The position numbers and the translations under genes are program-made. A stretch of 64,000 bases of DNA from Leptothermofonsia sichuanensis E412 (GTDB lineage: Bacteria > Cyanobacteriota > Cyanobacteriia > Leptolyngbyales > Leptolyngbyaceae): positions 3,224,001 through 3,288,000 of the forward strand of contig NZ_CP072600.1 in assembly GCF_019891175.1 (NCBI RefSeq), in the 5' to 3' direction. How positions within the stretch are numbered: position 1 is the stretch's first letter; the number at the start of each line of letters is the position of its first letter. Below, one piece after another: positions 34,447 through 42,743 of the stretch. The notes below the pieces were generated by a model. That model saw only the letters and a list, made by a program, of their open reading frames with translations, was not told the DNA's origin and did not search any database.

Positions 34447-36017
34447 ATGCCCCTGATGCCCATGCATCCCCTCAACCATTTTTTTCTGGCATCCTGTTTC
34501 CTCCCTCTGCCAGTTGGCATTCTTCCCCTATCCTCCCTGTCCTCTGGCTCCTCTGCTTTAGCACATCCCCCTCTGGCACAGATCTCCGAGGATGGTAAAA
34601 CCAGAGCAGATCACCTGTTACAACGGGGTCGCCAGCAACCCAATGCTGGCGATTATTCAGCCGCGATTCAAACCCTGGAACAGGCATTGGCTGCCTATCG
34701 AGCGATTCCCGACCGCCACGGAGAGGCGCAGACCTTGAACAGCCTGGGGGTTGCTTTTGATTCCCTATCCCAGCCAGTCAGGGCGGTTGAACTGTACCAG
34801 CAGGCATTGTCTATCTTTCGTCAGGTGCAGGATCGGGAAGGGGAAGCGAAGGTGCTCCATAATTTGGGAATTGCCTTTCGTTCCCTATCCCAATCCAGCA
34901 AGGCAATTGAGCACTTACAACAGGCATTTTCTCTTTACCGTCGGATAGGCAAACTCGATGATGCCGCTGATTCCCTGATGATGCTGGGGACTGTTCACAA
35001 TGATTTATCCCGGTACCAGGAAGCAATCAAGTTTTTTCAGCAAGCCCTGACCATGATGCGGGGGGGCAAGAAATTGTTCTGACATTGCCATTGCTCTGAC
35101 GCCCGAACGGCTCAAGCACCGGCAAGAACAACAGAGCCGTAACCTGAAACAACTGCATCAACTGCTGATTCAGCCGATCGCCCAACTGCTCCCGTCAGAT
35201 CCAGATGCTCGTGTCATCTTCATTCCCCAGCAGGATCTTTTTCTGGTACCCTTTCCCGCCCTGCAAGATGCCAGCGGCACCTATCTGATTGAACGACACA
35301 CCCTCCTGACGGCCCCTTCGATTCAGGTGCTGGCACTGACTCGACAGCAACGGCTGCAATTGTCCAGCCAGCAGCCCATCCAGAACCCAAACACCAAACG
35401 CCAAACCGTTCTGGTGGTCGGCAATCCCGTGATGCCCAGGGTCGCCCCAGTGCCCGGAGCACCCAAACAGCCCCTCCCTCCTTTACCTGGAGCCGAGGCA
35501 GAAGCCAGGGCGATCGCTCCTCTGTTCAACGCTCACCCCCTTACAGGCAGGCAAGCTACAAAAGCGATGATTGTCCAGCAAATGCCCCAGGCACGGCTGA
35601 TCCATCTGGCAACCCACGGCCTGCTGGATGATATTCGTGGACTGGGCAGTGCAATTGCCCTGGCACCTTCGAGCAACGACAGTGGCTTACTCACGGCTGA
35701 AGAAATTGCTGGACATGAAACTGCAAGCTGAACTGGTGGTACTGAGTGCCTGTAACACTGGACAGGGCAGGATCACCGGGGATGGAGTGGTTGGTTTGTC
35801 GCGATCGTTCATTACCGTCGGTGTTCCCAGTGTGCTGGTATCCCTCTGGGCAGTTCCCGATGCGCCGACAGCCGGGTTAATGACGGCTTTCTACAAAAAA
35901 CTGCAACAGCATCCCGATAAAGCACGAGCATTGCGACAGGCAATGCTGGCCACGATGAAAACCCATCCTCAACCGAAAGATTGGGCTGCATTCACACTGA
36001 TTGGCGAAGCTGAGTAA
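34447..36017 (+). pseudogene. TPR-CHAT protein gene, broken by a deletion and a frameshift
   Basis: Three frames make one decayed gene. 34447-35082 encodes a signal peptide and about four TPR units (SLGVAFDSLSQPVRAVELYQ and similar). The frame then shifts near 35060-35080, where the middle of the protein appears to be missing, and continues from ALTPERLKHRQEQQ into the CHAT protease domain (VIFIPQQDLFLVPFPAL, HLATHGLLDD). Near 35706 one extra base moves the reading to a third frame that holds VVLSACNTGQGRITGDGVVGL and ends at 36017. The CHAT catalytic His (HLATHG) and Cys (LSACNTG) codons are both still present but in different frames. Intact relatives have about 700-1000 residues. Confidence 0.88.
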
Positions 36018-36146
36018 TACCGACGGACCCAAATTCCAGATCGCTTCAACAATTTAGATTAAGTTAGTAGCTTATGCTACAGAAAAAATCTTATATTTGT
36101 AGATGAGAACAGGAACAGTTTTCATCTCATTCATTCAGATCCTGCC

Positions 36147-36521
36147 ATGGCTAATGTACTTCACGCCCCTCAATGTCTTGCCCAACATCAGGCGAACATG
36201 ATGAATTCTCTGGCGCATCGTCTGGAGGTTGCCAGAGCCACCAACGATTCTCAGCTTGTTGAACTACTGGAGCGGGAACGGCAGCAAATTGCAGCCGCAA
36301 CTTCCCACAAACGAGCGTCATGGAATCTTGACCGGCTCAAGAATTTTGTCCAGCGCTTTATCCATGCGATCGCTCACCAATCCGAGTTGCAGGTACAGCA
36401 ATTTGCCAACGGTAGCGATCTGTGGTGGTATGCATTCAACCCCCAAACCGGTGAATGTGTCTATGCGGATTCAGAAGCGGAACTGCGGTTGTGGATTAAG
36501 GATCACTATCAGGGTCCATAG
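36147..36521 (+). CDS. Conserved cyanobacterial small protein, unknown
   Basis: A 124-residue protein with a helical N-terminal two-thirds (HQANMMNSLAHRLEVARATND, then LVELLERERQQIA) and a C-terminal WWYAFNPQTGECVYADSEAE segment ending in LRLWIKDHYQG, which looks like a small beta module and seems familiar from other cyanobacterial hypothetical proteins. No signal or membrane segment. Monocistronic. Confidence 0.75.
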   Translation: MANVLHAPQCLAQHQANMMNSLAHRLEVARATNDSQLVELLERERQQIAAATSHKRASWNLDRLKNFVQRFIHAIAHQSELQVQQFANGSDLWWYAFNPQTGECVYADSEAELRLWIKDHYQGP

Positions 36522-36981
36522 CGGAGATCTGACATTGTAGCGGGGAAAGTTGAGATTGAGAATGGTGATCAGACATTGATCTAAACTCCAGGCTCCCCAG
36601 ACTGCTGGGGTTTCCGAAACCTCAGCGGTCTGGCTCTAGAGATCCTCCTGAGTAAATTTGTTTGGGATAGCTGGAACTGAGGGTGCTTAGGAACAAGAAT
36701 TAAATAACCTGCAAGATCTGTGCTGCCCTCGCCCCCCTGCCCCCTCTCCCAAGTTTGGGAGAGGGGGGGAAGTGTCGGCGATTGGGGGTGAGGGCCTGGA
36801 AGAGCATCCAATTACCGAAGTGATTAAATCCACAATCCTTAGTAAACCTCGGTGTAAATCTGACTCCTGAATTCTGACTTCTGCCTCCCCTCTCCCTCCA
36901 CAGAAATTTCAGCCTAAATCACGACAGCTTCTAAACTAGAGAAAGGTCAGATCCCATTCAGTCAGCAAAAGGGGTAGTGCC
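36522..36981. other. Intergenic region with hairpins
   Basis: This 460-bp gap contains a hairpin at 36597-36633 (CCAGACTGCTGGGGTTTC pairing with GAAACCTCAGCGGTCTGG) and a repeat at 36728-36770 with CCCTCTCCCAA/TTGGGAGAGGG arms, like the one at about 10728. The rest up to the TTG start of the coiled-coil gene holds nothing I can name. Confidence 0.6.
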
Positions 36982-39678
36982 TTGGATCTTAGAAGCCGTG
37001 GTCTTTTTTTCATCCTTCTCCTGGTAGCAAATTCTGCCAGTGCTCAAGCTGGCAGTACTCAAGCTGCCAGTGTTCAAGCTCCCTCATCGGTCATTGCCCA
37101 GGCCAGTTCAACCCAGGAACGGCAGGAGTTGGAGCGGTTGCGAACAGAGATCCAGGTTCAGCAACAGGCTCAGGCAGAGGCAAACCGTGCTCTCAGCCAG
37201 ACAGCTCAGTTATTTAACATTTTGCTGGGAGTTCTGGTGCTGCTGCTGGGAGGAGCGGTTTATGGGCTGTGGCGAATTCGTCATGCCGTTATTCGGGAGA
37301 TTTCGGACAATGTAAAGGCGCGGCTGGATGAGGTGGCAGACCTGGAAGGGCAGGTTCAGCGAGCGGGCAAGGAAATTGAAGCGATTCTGCAACAGGCAGA
37401 TGATTTTGCTGATGATTTATCTCAGGAAGCGGAAGACTTTGAGGCAGAGCTGAAGCACAAGCAAGATCGATTGGTCAATTTGCTGGCTGAACTTGCCCAA
37501 TTGAAAGAACAACGGGTGGCTGAGTTAGAGTCCTATCTGGAAGCTTCCCGGCAACGGTTAGAGGAGTTAGGAGCAGGTTTTACCACCAGTCTTTCTGAGT
37601 TGCAGGGGGGGGCGCGATCGCAACAGTCTGCTACTCTGCAAACCCTTAAAAGTGTTGAAATTGAACTGGACGCTCAGTTAACCCAGTTCCAGTTAGAAGT
37701 CGAGGGACGTAAAGCCCAGGTTTTTCAACGGCTCGATGCGGTTGAAGCAGACATTTCTCCCCAGCTTGCCCGGCTTCAACAGGAGGCCCAGGCGAAGGCG
37801 CAGGATCAGTTCAACTCCATGCTGGCAAACTTGAAAAGGCTGGAGGCAGAATTTGTTAGCCAACTGACGGACTTACGCACCAGGGCTTATGGCCGCAAGG
37901 ATGAGGTGCTACTGGACCTGACTCGCCTGGAAACCAGTTTTTCGACCCAGTTGAAGCAACTGCACTCCGGGGCACACCTCCAGCGCGATCAACTGCTGAA
38001 TTACTTGCAGCAGGTCAAGGGAGAGGTGTCTACCCAACTGGCTCAGTTGCAGGCAGAAGCCCAATCTCAGCGCACTACCATTCGTCAAACCATTGAGGCG
38101 CTGAAAGCAGAAGCCAATGCCCAGATGGCAGAGTTACAGGCGATCGCTCAACCTCAAAAGGATGCTCTGCGTCAAACATTGGCCCGCTTAGAGGCAGAGT
38201 TCACCGCCCAACTGGCAGACCTCCAGTCCAGTGCTCAGTCCCGTAGTCGGCAGGCCTACGCTTCCCTGGAGAAAGCAGAAGCCGATATCACCACCCAACT
38301 GGCGGCCATCCAATCCAGTGCCCAGACCCGCAGTAACCAGGCCTACGCATCCCTGGCGAAGGCGGAAGCCGATATCACCACCCAACTGGCGGAGTTGAAG
38401 GCATCCCTCCGGAGTCAGCAGGGCGAGATCCAGCAGGAAATGGAGGCCTTAGAAGCCGTCTTTCGCGATCGCCTGTCTGCTTTGCAGTCCAGTGCAGAGC
38501 AACAGAAGCAGCACACCCTGGAGAATCTGCGCAGGCTGGAAGCAGATCTGTCCGCCCGGCTGGCGGCGATTGAGCAAAACGCCCAGGCTCGCAAGGATGC
38601 CATTTTGAAAAAACTGGCGACCGTTTCACCCCAGTTTATTGCTGACTCCTTTATGGCAGATGCTCAAACCAAAATTCATGTCCTGGGGGCAAACCTGAAA
38701 TTACTGAAAGTCAACCATCCTGAACTGTTTCTGGATGCCAGTGAGATGATTCAGCAGGGGGATGCCCTGCGGGCGGAGGGACGGTTTGAGGAGGCGATCG
38801 CTCAGTACGACAAAGCCCTCGAAATTGATCCCAAAAATTCTTCTGTCTGGTTCAGTCGGGGGTTAGCCCTGGAGGAGTTGAAGCGGTATGAGGAGGCGAT
38901 CGCCTCCTTTGACAAAACCCTCGAGTTCAAACCAGAGGATGTCGAAGCCTGGTTTCACCGGGGCAATGCGTTGAAAAATATGCAGCGCTATGATGGGGCA
39001 GTGGCAGCCTATGAGCGGGTGACGCAGATTCAACCATCCCATGCGCTTGCCTGGTTCAACCGGGGACTGATCCTGGCTCGCCAGAAGCGCTTTAACGAAG
39101 CGGTCAAGTCCTACGACAAAGCCGTTGAGGTGCAACCCGACTTTCATCAGGCATGGTGCGATCGCGGCGTTGCCCTGGGCTATTTGCAACGGGCAGAAGA
39201 TGCTTTCAAATCCTTTGATCAGGCAACCCAGGTGAAGCCGGACGACGGCATTGCCTGGTTTAATAAGGCACTGGCACTGCAAGAACTGGAACGGTTTGAG
39301 GAAGCCGTTAAGGCTTTTGACCGGGCACTGGAACTTAACCCCACGTCGTTTAAGGCATGGGATAAGCGCGGGTATAGCCTGATTCAACTGGGGCGGGATG
39401 AGCAGGCGATCGCCAGCTTTGATAAAGCCATCGACATCAACCCGGAATACGCCAGCGCTTATTACAATAAAGCTGCCTGTTATGCTCTCCAGCGCCAACC
39501 TGAACCGGCGTTAGAGAGTTTACGGAAAGCCATTCAGCTTAACCCGAAATACCGGCAAGAAGCGGCAACGGACATTAATTTTGATGAGATTGCCCGCGAT
39601 CGCCGCTTCCGTAAATTGGTCGGCAACCAGGGCGATGGTTCAATCCCTCTGGTTCAGGAAGCCCGGATTGTGAGTTAA
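36982..39678 (+). CDS. Large membrane-anchored coiled-coil and TPR protein
   Basis: An 898-residue protein starting at TTG 36982, with AGGGG about 10 bp upstream. Order: signal-like segment (residues 8-20), a membrane helix LFNILLGVLVLLLGGAVYGLW (77-97), then about 470 residues of coiled coil built from units of about 36-37 residues such as ADITTQLAAIQSSAQTRSNQ, similar to apolipoprotein-type repeats, and finally seven to eight TPR units from about residue 590 (for example FEEAIAQYDKALEIDPKNS). The near-identical repeats at 38240-38400 show recent internal duplication. Function unknown; a scaffold at the membrane is plausible. Confidence 0.85.
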   Translation: MDLRSRGLFFILLLVANSASAQAGSTQAASVQAPSSVIAQASSTQERQELERLRTEIQVQQQAQAEANRALSQTAQLFNILLGVLVLLLGGAVYGLWRIRHAVIREISDNVKARLDEVADLEGQVQRAGKEIEAILQQADDFADDLSQEAEDFEAELKHKQDRLVNLLAELAQLKEQRVAELESYLEASRQRLEELGAGFTTSLSELQGGARSQQSATLQTLKSVEIELDAQLTQFQLEVEGRKAQVFQRLDAVEADISPQLARLQQEAQAKAQDQFNSMLANLKRLEAEFVSQLTDLRTRAYGRKDEVLLDLTRLETSFSTQLKQLHSGAHLQRDQLLNYLQQVKGEVSTQLAQLQAEAQSQRTTIRQTIEALKAEANAQMAELQAIAQPQKDALRQTLARLEAEFTAQLADLQSSAQSRSRQAYASLEKAEADITTQLAAIQSSAQTRSNQAYASLAKAEADITTQLAELKASLRSQQGEIQQEMEALEAVFRDRLSALQSSAEQQKQHTLENLRRLEADLSARLAAIEQNAQARKDAILKKLATVSPQFIADSFMADAQTKIHVLGANLKLLKVNHPELFLDASEMIQQGDALRAEGRFEEAIAQYDKALEIDPKNSSVWFSRGLALEELKRYEEAIASFDKTLEFKPEDVEAWFHRGNALKNMQRYDGAVAAYERVTQIQPSHALAWFNRGLILARQKRFNEAVKSYDKAVEVQPDFHQAWCDRGVALGYLQRAEDAFKSFDQATQVKPDDGIAWFNKALALQELERFEEAVKAFDRALELNPTSFKAWDKRGYSLIQLGRDEQAIASFDKAIDINPEYASAYYNKAACYALQRQPEPALESLRKAIQLNPKYRQEAATDINFDEIARDRRFRKLVGNQGDGSIPLVQEARIVS

Positions 39679-39734
39679 CCCATCAGAGGGGGCTGATCTG
39701 ACCTCTGGCACCTGCTTTACCTCACAGCCAGCGC

Positions 39735-39810
39735 TGCTGATTTTGGACATGAATTGAGCGTTGTATAAATTGAAACGTTGTTCCAATTCATAGGACTATT
39801 CGGCACTACC
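39735..39810. repeat. Dispersed repeat, family 3, copy B
   Basis: GCTGATTTTGGACATGAATT through GAGCGTTGTATAAATTGAA, TTCCAATTCATAGGACTATT and CGGCACTACC. It overlaps the last codons of the histidine kinase gene on the minus strand. Confidence 0.78.
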
Positions 39811-41052
39811 CCTCACAGCCAACTGCACCGTAAACAGGGTGCCTCGCCCCACCTTACTGCTAACGTTGATTGTCCCTTGTTGCAGATCGACAAACTTCTT
39901 CACAATACTCAAGCCCAGCCCTGTTCCGGGAATATTACTCACATTCCGTCCCCGATGGAAAGGTTCAAACAACTGGGGGATATCCTCAGCCGGAATGCCA
40001 ATCCCCTGGTCTTTAACCTGAAACATAATTTGATTTGCCTGACTGGATAGCTTAAATTGAATCTTCTTTTCAGGGGGAGAATAGTGAATGGAATTGGACA
40101 GAATATTGGTCAGAATCGATCGCAGCAATCGCTTATCCATTTGCACTCGCAACGATGGGCACTGGCTTGTAAAGTGAATCGGGTTTTGGGGTGCAGTCAA
40201 CTGAATCTCAGCCGTCAGACTGCGACAGAACTCAACCAGATCAAGCTCTACAGGCTGAAGCTCGATTTTTCTGGCCTCCACCATTCCAATCACCAAGATG
40301 TCGTCAATCATGGTGGTCATGCGCTCTACATTTGCCTGAATATCCTTCAGATATTTGCCCTTTTGCTCCCCAGAAAGCTGATCTTTGTAGCGATCCAGGT
40401 AGGAAACTGAAAGTGAAATGTTGTTAAGGGGATTGCGAAACTCATGGCACACCATCGAAACCATGCGTGATTTGAGGTCACTGAGTTCTTTCAATTGCTC
40501 ATTCAGATGTTGCAATTCAGCAGTCCGTTCCTGAACTTTTTGTTCCAGAGCCTCATTGGCTTGCTGCAAAATGGATTCTGCCCATCGGCGTTGAGTAATA
40601 TCTCGAAAGGCAACAACTGCCCCCACCAGCTTGCCCTGCTCATCCCGCATGGGTGTACTGATGTATTCCACGGGGAAATGGGTGCCATCCTTACGCCAGA
40701 ACACTTCCTGATTAACCCGATGGACAATACCATCCTGGAATGCGGCATAGATTGGACATTTCTCAACCGGATAAGGGGAGCCATCCAGACGGGAATGGTG
40801 GACCAGATGATGCATTGATTTGCCGATTAAATCTGCTGCTTCCCAGCCAATCATGTGGGCTGCCGCCGGATTGACAAACGTCACCCTTCCTTCCAGATCT
40901 ACTCCGTAAACACCATCTCCGACTCAATTGAGAATGAGCTGATGCTGACGGCGCAGCCTTTCCAGGTCGTGATGGGTGGGATCAGCACCGGGTAAATCGT
41001 AAGTTGATGGGTCAGATAACCAGAAATACTGCCGATAGTTGAGCGGGGAATC
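39796..41052 (-). pseudogene. PAS-domain histidine kinase with in-frame stop
   Basis: A long frame from GTG 40884 to 39796 (362 residues) encodes most of a PAS domain (FVNPAAAHMIGWEAADLIGKS, EVFWRKDGTHFPVEYIS, GAVVAFRDITQRR), a coiled linker, the HisKA H-box MVCHEFRNPLNN and the ATPase domain (N-box LTNILSNSIHYSPPE, G-boxes DQGIGIP and GTGLGLSIVKKF). The reading continues upstream in the same frame as PAS and linker sequence (GADPTHHDLERLRRQHQ) but is cut by TGA at 40924-40926 inside the PAS start, and by TAG at 41053. The gene is therefore truncated; only the GTG at 40884 could start the remaining kinase. It is divergent from the response regulator at 41422. Confidence 0.82.
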
Positions 41053-41114
41053 CTAGAGAATTACGTCAATTTAACCATATCCCCCGCATGGCCAAAACTT
41101 CAGCAACGGCTGCA

Positions 41115-41207
41115 TATAGCGATTCTATCTGGATTGTGAGAGAGGATTCCCCAGGAGTCCTTTCTCACAAAGCCTCTCACTCTCACAACTGATTTAGGAC
41201 TGCTATA
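41115..41207. repeat. MITE-like repeat, second type
   Basis: A 93-bp unit between TATAGCGATTCTATCTGG and CTGATTTAGGACTGCTATA. Inverted ends extend over about 28 bp with mismatches and include TTGTGAGAG and CTCTCACAA. It shares only the terminal TATAGC with the family-1 MITEs. Confidence 0.75.
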
Positions 41208-41291
41208 TGGTAGTGCATTACACCACATCGGTGGAACAAAAACCATTAATTAAGAAAGTATGAGCAAATGGCACTGAACATAAGGGGTTAA

Positions 41292-41324
41292 AGATCTCTA
41301 ACTTCTTCGAGAAGTTGGAGATCT
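41292..41324. repeat. 33-bp hairpin repeat, copy B
   Basis: AGATCTCTAAC ... GTTGGAGATCT with TTCTTCGAGAA in the centre; nearly the same unit as 18938-18970. Here it lies upstream of a gene, in front of the response regulator, so it is a dispersed repeat more than a dedicated terminator. Confidence 0.8.
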
Positions 41325-41421
41325 GAGTAAACGCATTCGACTTAATTCAGTGACATTCAAGTATGAGCAAGCCTTCAGCCTGGCTAATGCAGCAAAGGCG
41401 TTGCAAGTATCAGGAGATCCG

Positions 41422-42225
41422 ATGAAAACCATTCTGGTAATTGAGGATGAGACGCAGACTCGTGATATTTTTGTGCGATCGCTGACTTTTGAGGGGTTTC
41501 GCGCCATTGGTGCCGAAAGCGGTTCAATCGGCATCAGGCTGGCTCAGACCCATCTGCCTGACCTGATTGTGTGCGATATCATGATGCCTGATCGGGATGG
41601 GTATGAGGTGCTTTCCACTCTCCGGCAAAAGAAGGCAACTGCTGCCATTCCCTTCATTTTCCTGACGGCAAAAGTGACTATGGCAGACTTGCGGCGGGGT
41701 ATGGAACTGGGAGCCGATGATTATTTGACCAAACCCTGCACCGTTGAACAATTTCTGGCAGCGATCGCCACCCGATTAGAGCGTCAGCAAACCTTGAAGC
41801 AATGGTACACCTGTAACTTAACGGGAGCTAACGCTGGTGAGTCAACCAGCCCGTCTGCCCCTGACCTGGCTGAAATTTTTCCAGACTGCCCCAGGCTGAA
41901 GCCAGTCTTCCACTTTATTGAAACCCACTACCCGCAACCAATTAGCCTCAGAGACGTTGCCCAGGCTGTTGGCTATTCTCCTGCCTATCTCACCAACCTG
42001 GTGCAAAATCTGACCGGACGTACCGTCAAACAGTGGATTACCGAACGCCGCATGGTGCAGGCGCGGGAGTTATTAATGAAATCTGCTCAGTCCATTGGGC
42101 AAATTGCCGAAGCGGTTGGCTACGGGGATGCCAGCTATTTCATCCGTCAGTTCCGTCAGGTTCATGGAGTTTCTCCCCAGGTCTGGCGCAATACGTCAAC
42201 AGCCGTCGAGTATCAGGCAGTTTAG
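41422..42225 (+). CDS. Response regulator with AraC-type output domain
   Basis: A 267-residue protein; ATG 41422 has AGGAG six bases upstream, while the frame opens 24 codons earlier. The receiver domain has the acidic pair in ILVIEDETQ, the phosphorylatable Asp in DLIVCDIMMPDRDGYE, the Thr in FIFLTAKV and the Lys in DDYLTKP. After a linker of about 25 residues comes the AraC-family double HTH (LRDVAQAVGYSPAYLTNLVQNLTG and IAEAVGYGDASYFIRQFRQVHGVSP in part). It should bind DNA on phosphorylation. The likely partner is the neighbouring, now truncated, histidine kinase. Confidence 0.93.
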   Translation: MKTILVIEDETQTRDIFVRSLTFEGFRAIGAESGSIGIRLAQTHLPDLIVCDIMMPDRDGYEVLSTLRQKKATAAIPFIFLTAKVTMADLRRGMELGADDYLTKPCTVEQFLAAIATRLERQQTLKQWYTCNLTGANAGESTSPSAPDLAEIFPDCPRLKPVFHFIETHYPQPISLRDVAQAVGYSPAYLTNLVQNLTGRTVKQWITERRMVQARELLMKSAQSIGQIAEAVGYGDASYFIRQFRQVHGVSPQVWRNTSTAVEYQAV

Positions 42226-42743
42226 GGAAGTGAGCACGTTGCGTTATAGCAGGGGACGTTTGTCTTAACCTTCATGGCTGTAGCTATAAAACTTTGGAGT
42301 TTGGAGTTCAAAGTCCGCATCTTCTTCACGGACTCCTGACTTCTGATTCCTGACTTCTGACTCCTGACTTCTCTCCCCTCCCTCCTTCTCCCCCAACCAC
42401 CTTCCAAAAAGGCGTTGCTGCTTCCAGGTATGAATTGAGCGTTGTACGAATTGAAACTTTGTTCCAGTTCATAGGGCTATTCAGCACTACCTCCGAAAAA
42501 AAGTCCTACTTTATCAAAAACTTCTCCAATGGTTTTCCTGAAACCAACTGGTACCTTAACAGACAAGTTGGCACGTCCTTATTCTGAAGGCGCTCAGGAA
42601 ATTGAGACATTGAATTCTCAGCTCAAGGTTTTTAGTTCATGGTTTTTAGTTCATGCCTGAGTTCAAAGCTGCGGTAAGTGCGATCGCCTCCCCAATCACA
42701 GCCCTTTTAACATCTTCCACTCGACCTGAATCTGGATTTTTCT
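42226..42743. other. Region upstream of the cyanate operon
   Basis: A 518-bp gap. It has a low-complexity stretch of CTGACTTCTGA-type units (42330-42375), a family-3 repeat (42413-42490) and a direct repeat TTTTTAGTTCATG (42628-42655). I looked for a nitrogen-control NtcA box (GTA-N8-TAC) and found no good match, so regulation of the operon cannot be read from this sequence. Confidence 0.55.
42413..42490. repeat. Dispersed repeat, family 3, copy C
   Basis: GTTGCTGCTTCCAGGTATGA through ATTGAGCGTTGTACGAATTG, TTCCAGTTCATAGGGCTATT and CAGCACTACC; close to copies A and B. Confidence 0.78.

Noticed and set aside
42480-42743. NtcA-type operator before the cyanate operon
   Set aside because: Searched for GTA-N8-TAC and found no acceptable match; GTACCTTAACAGAC is too poor.
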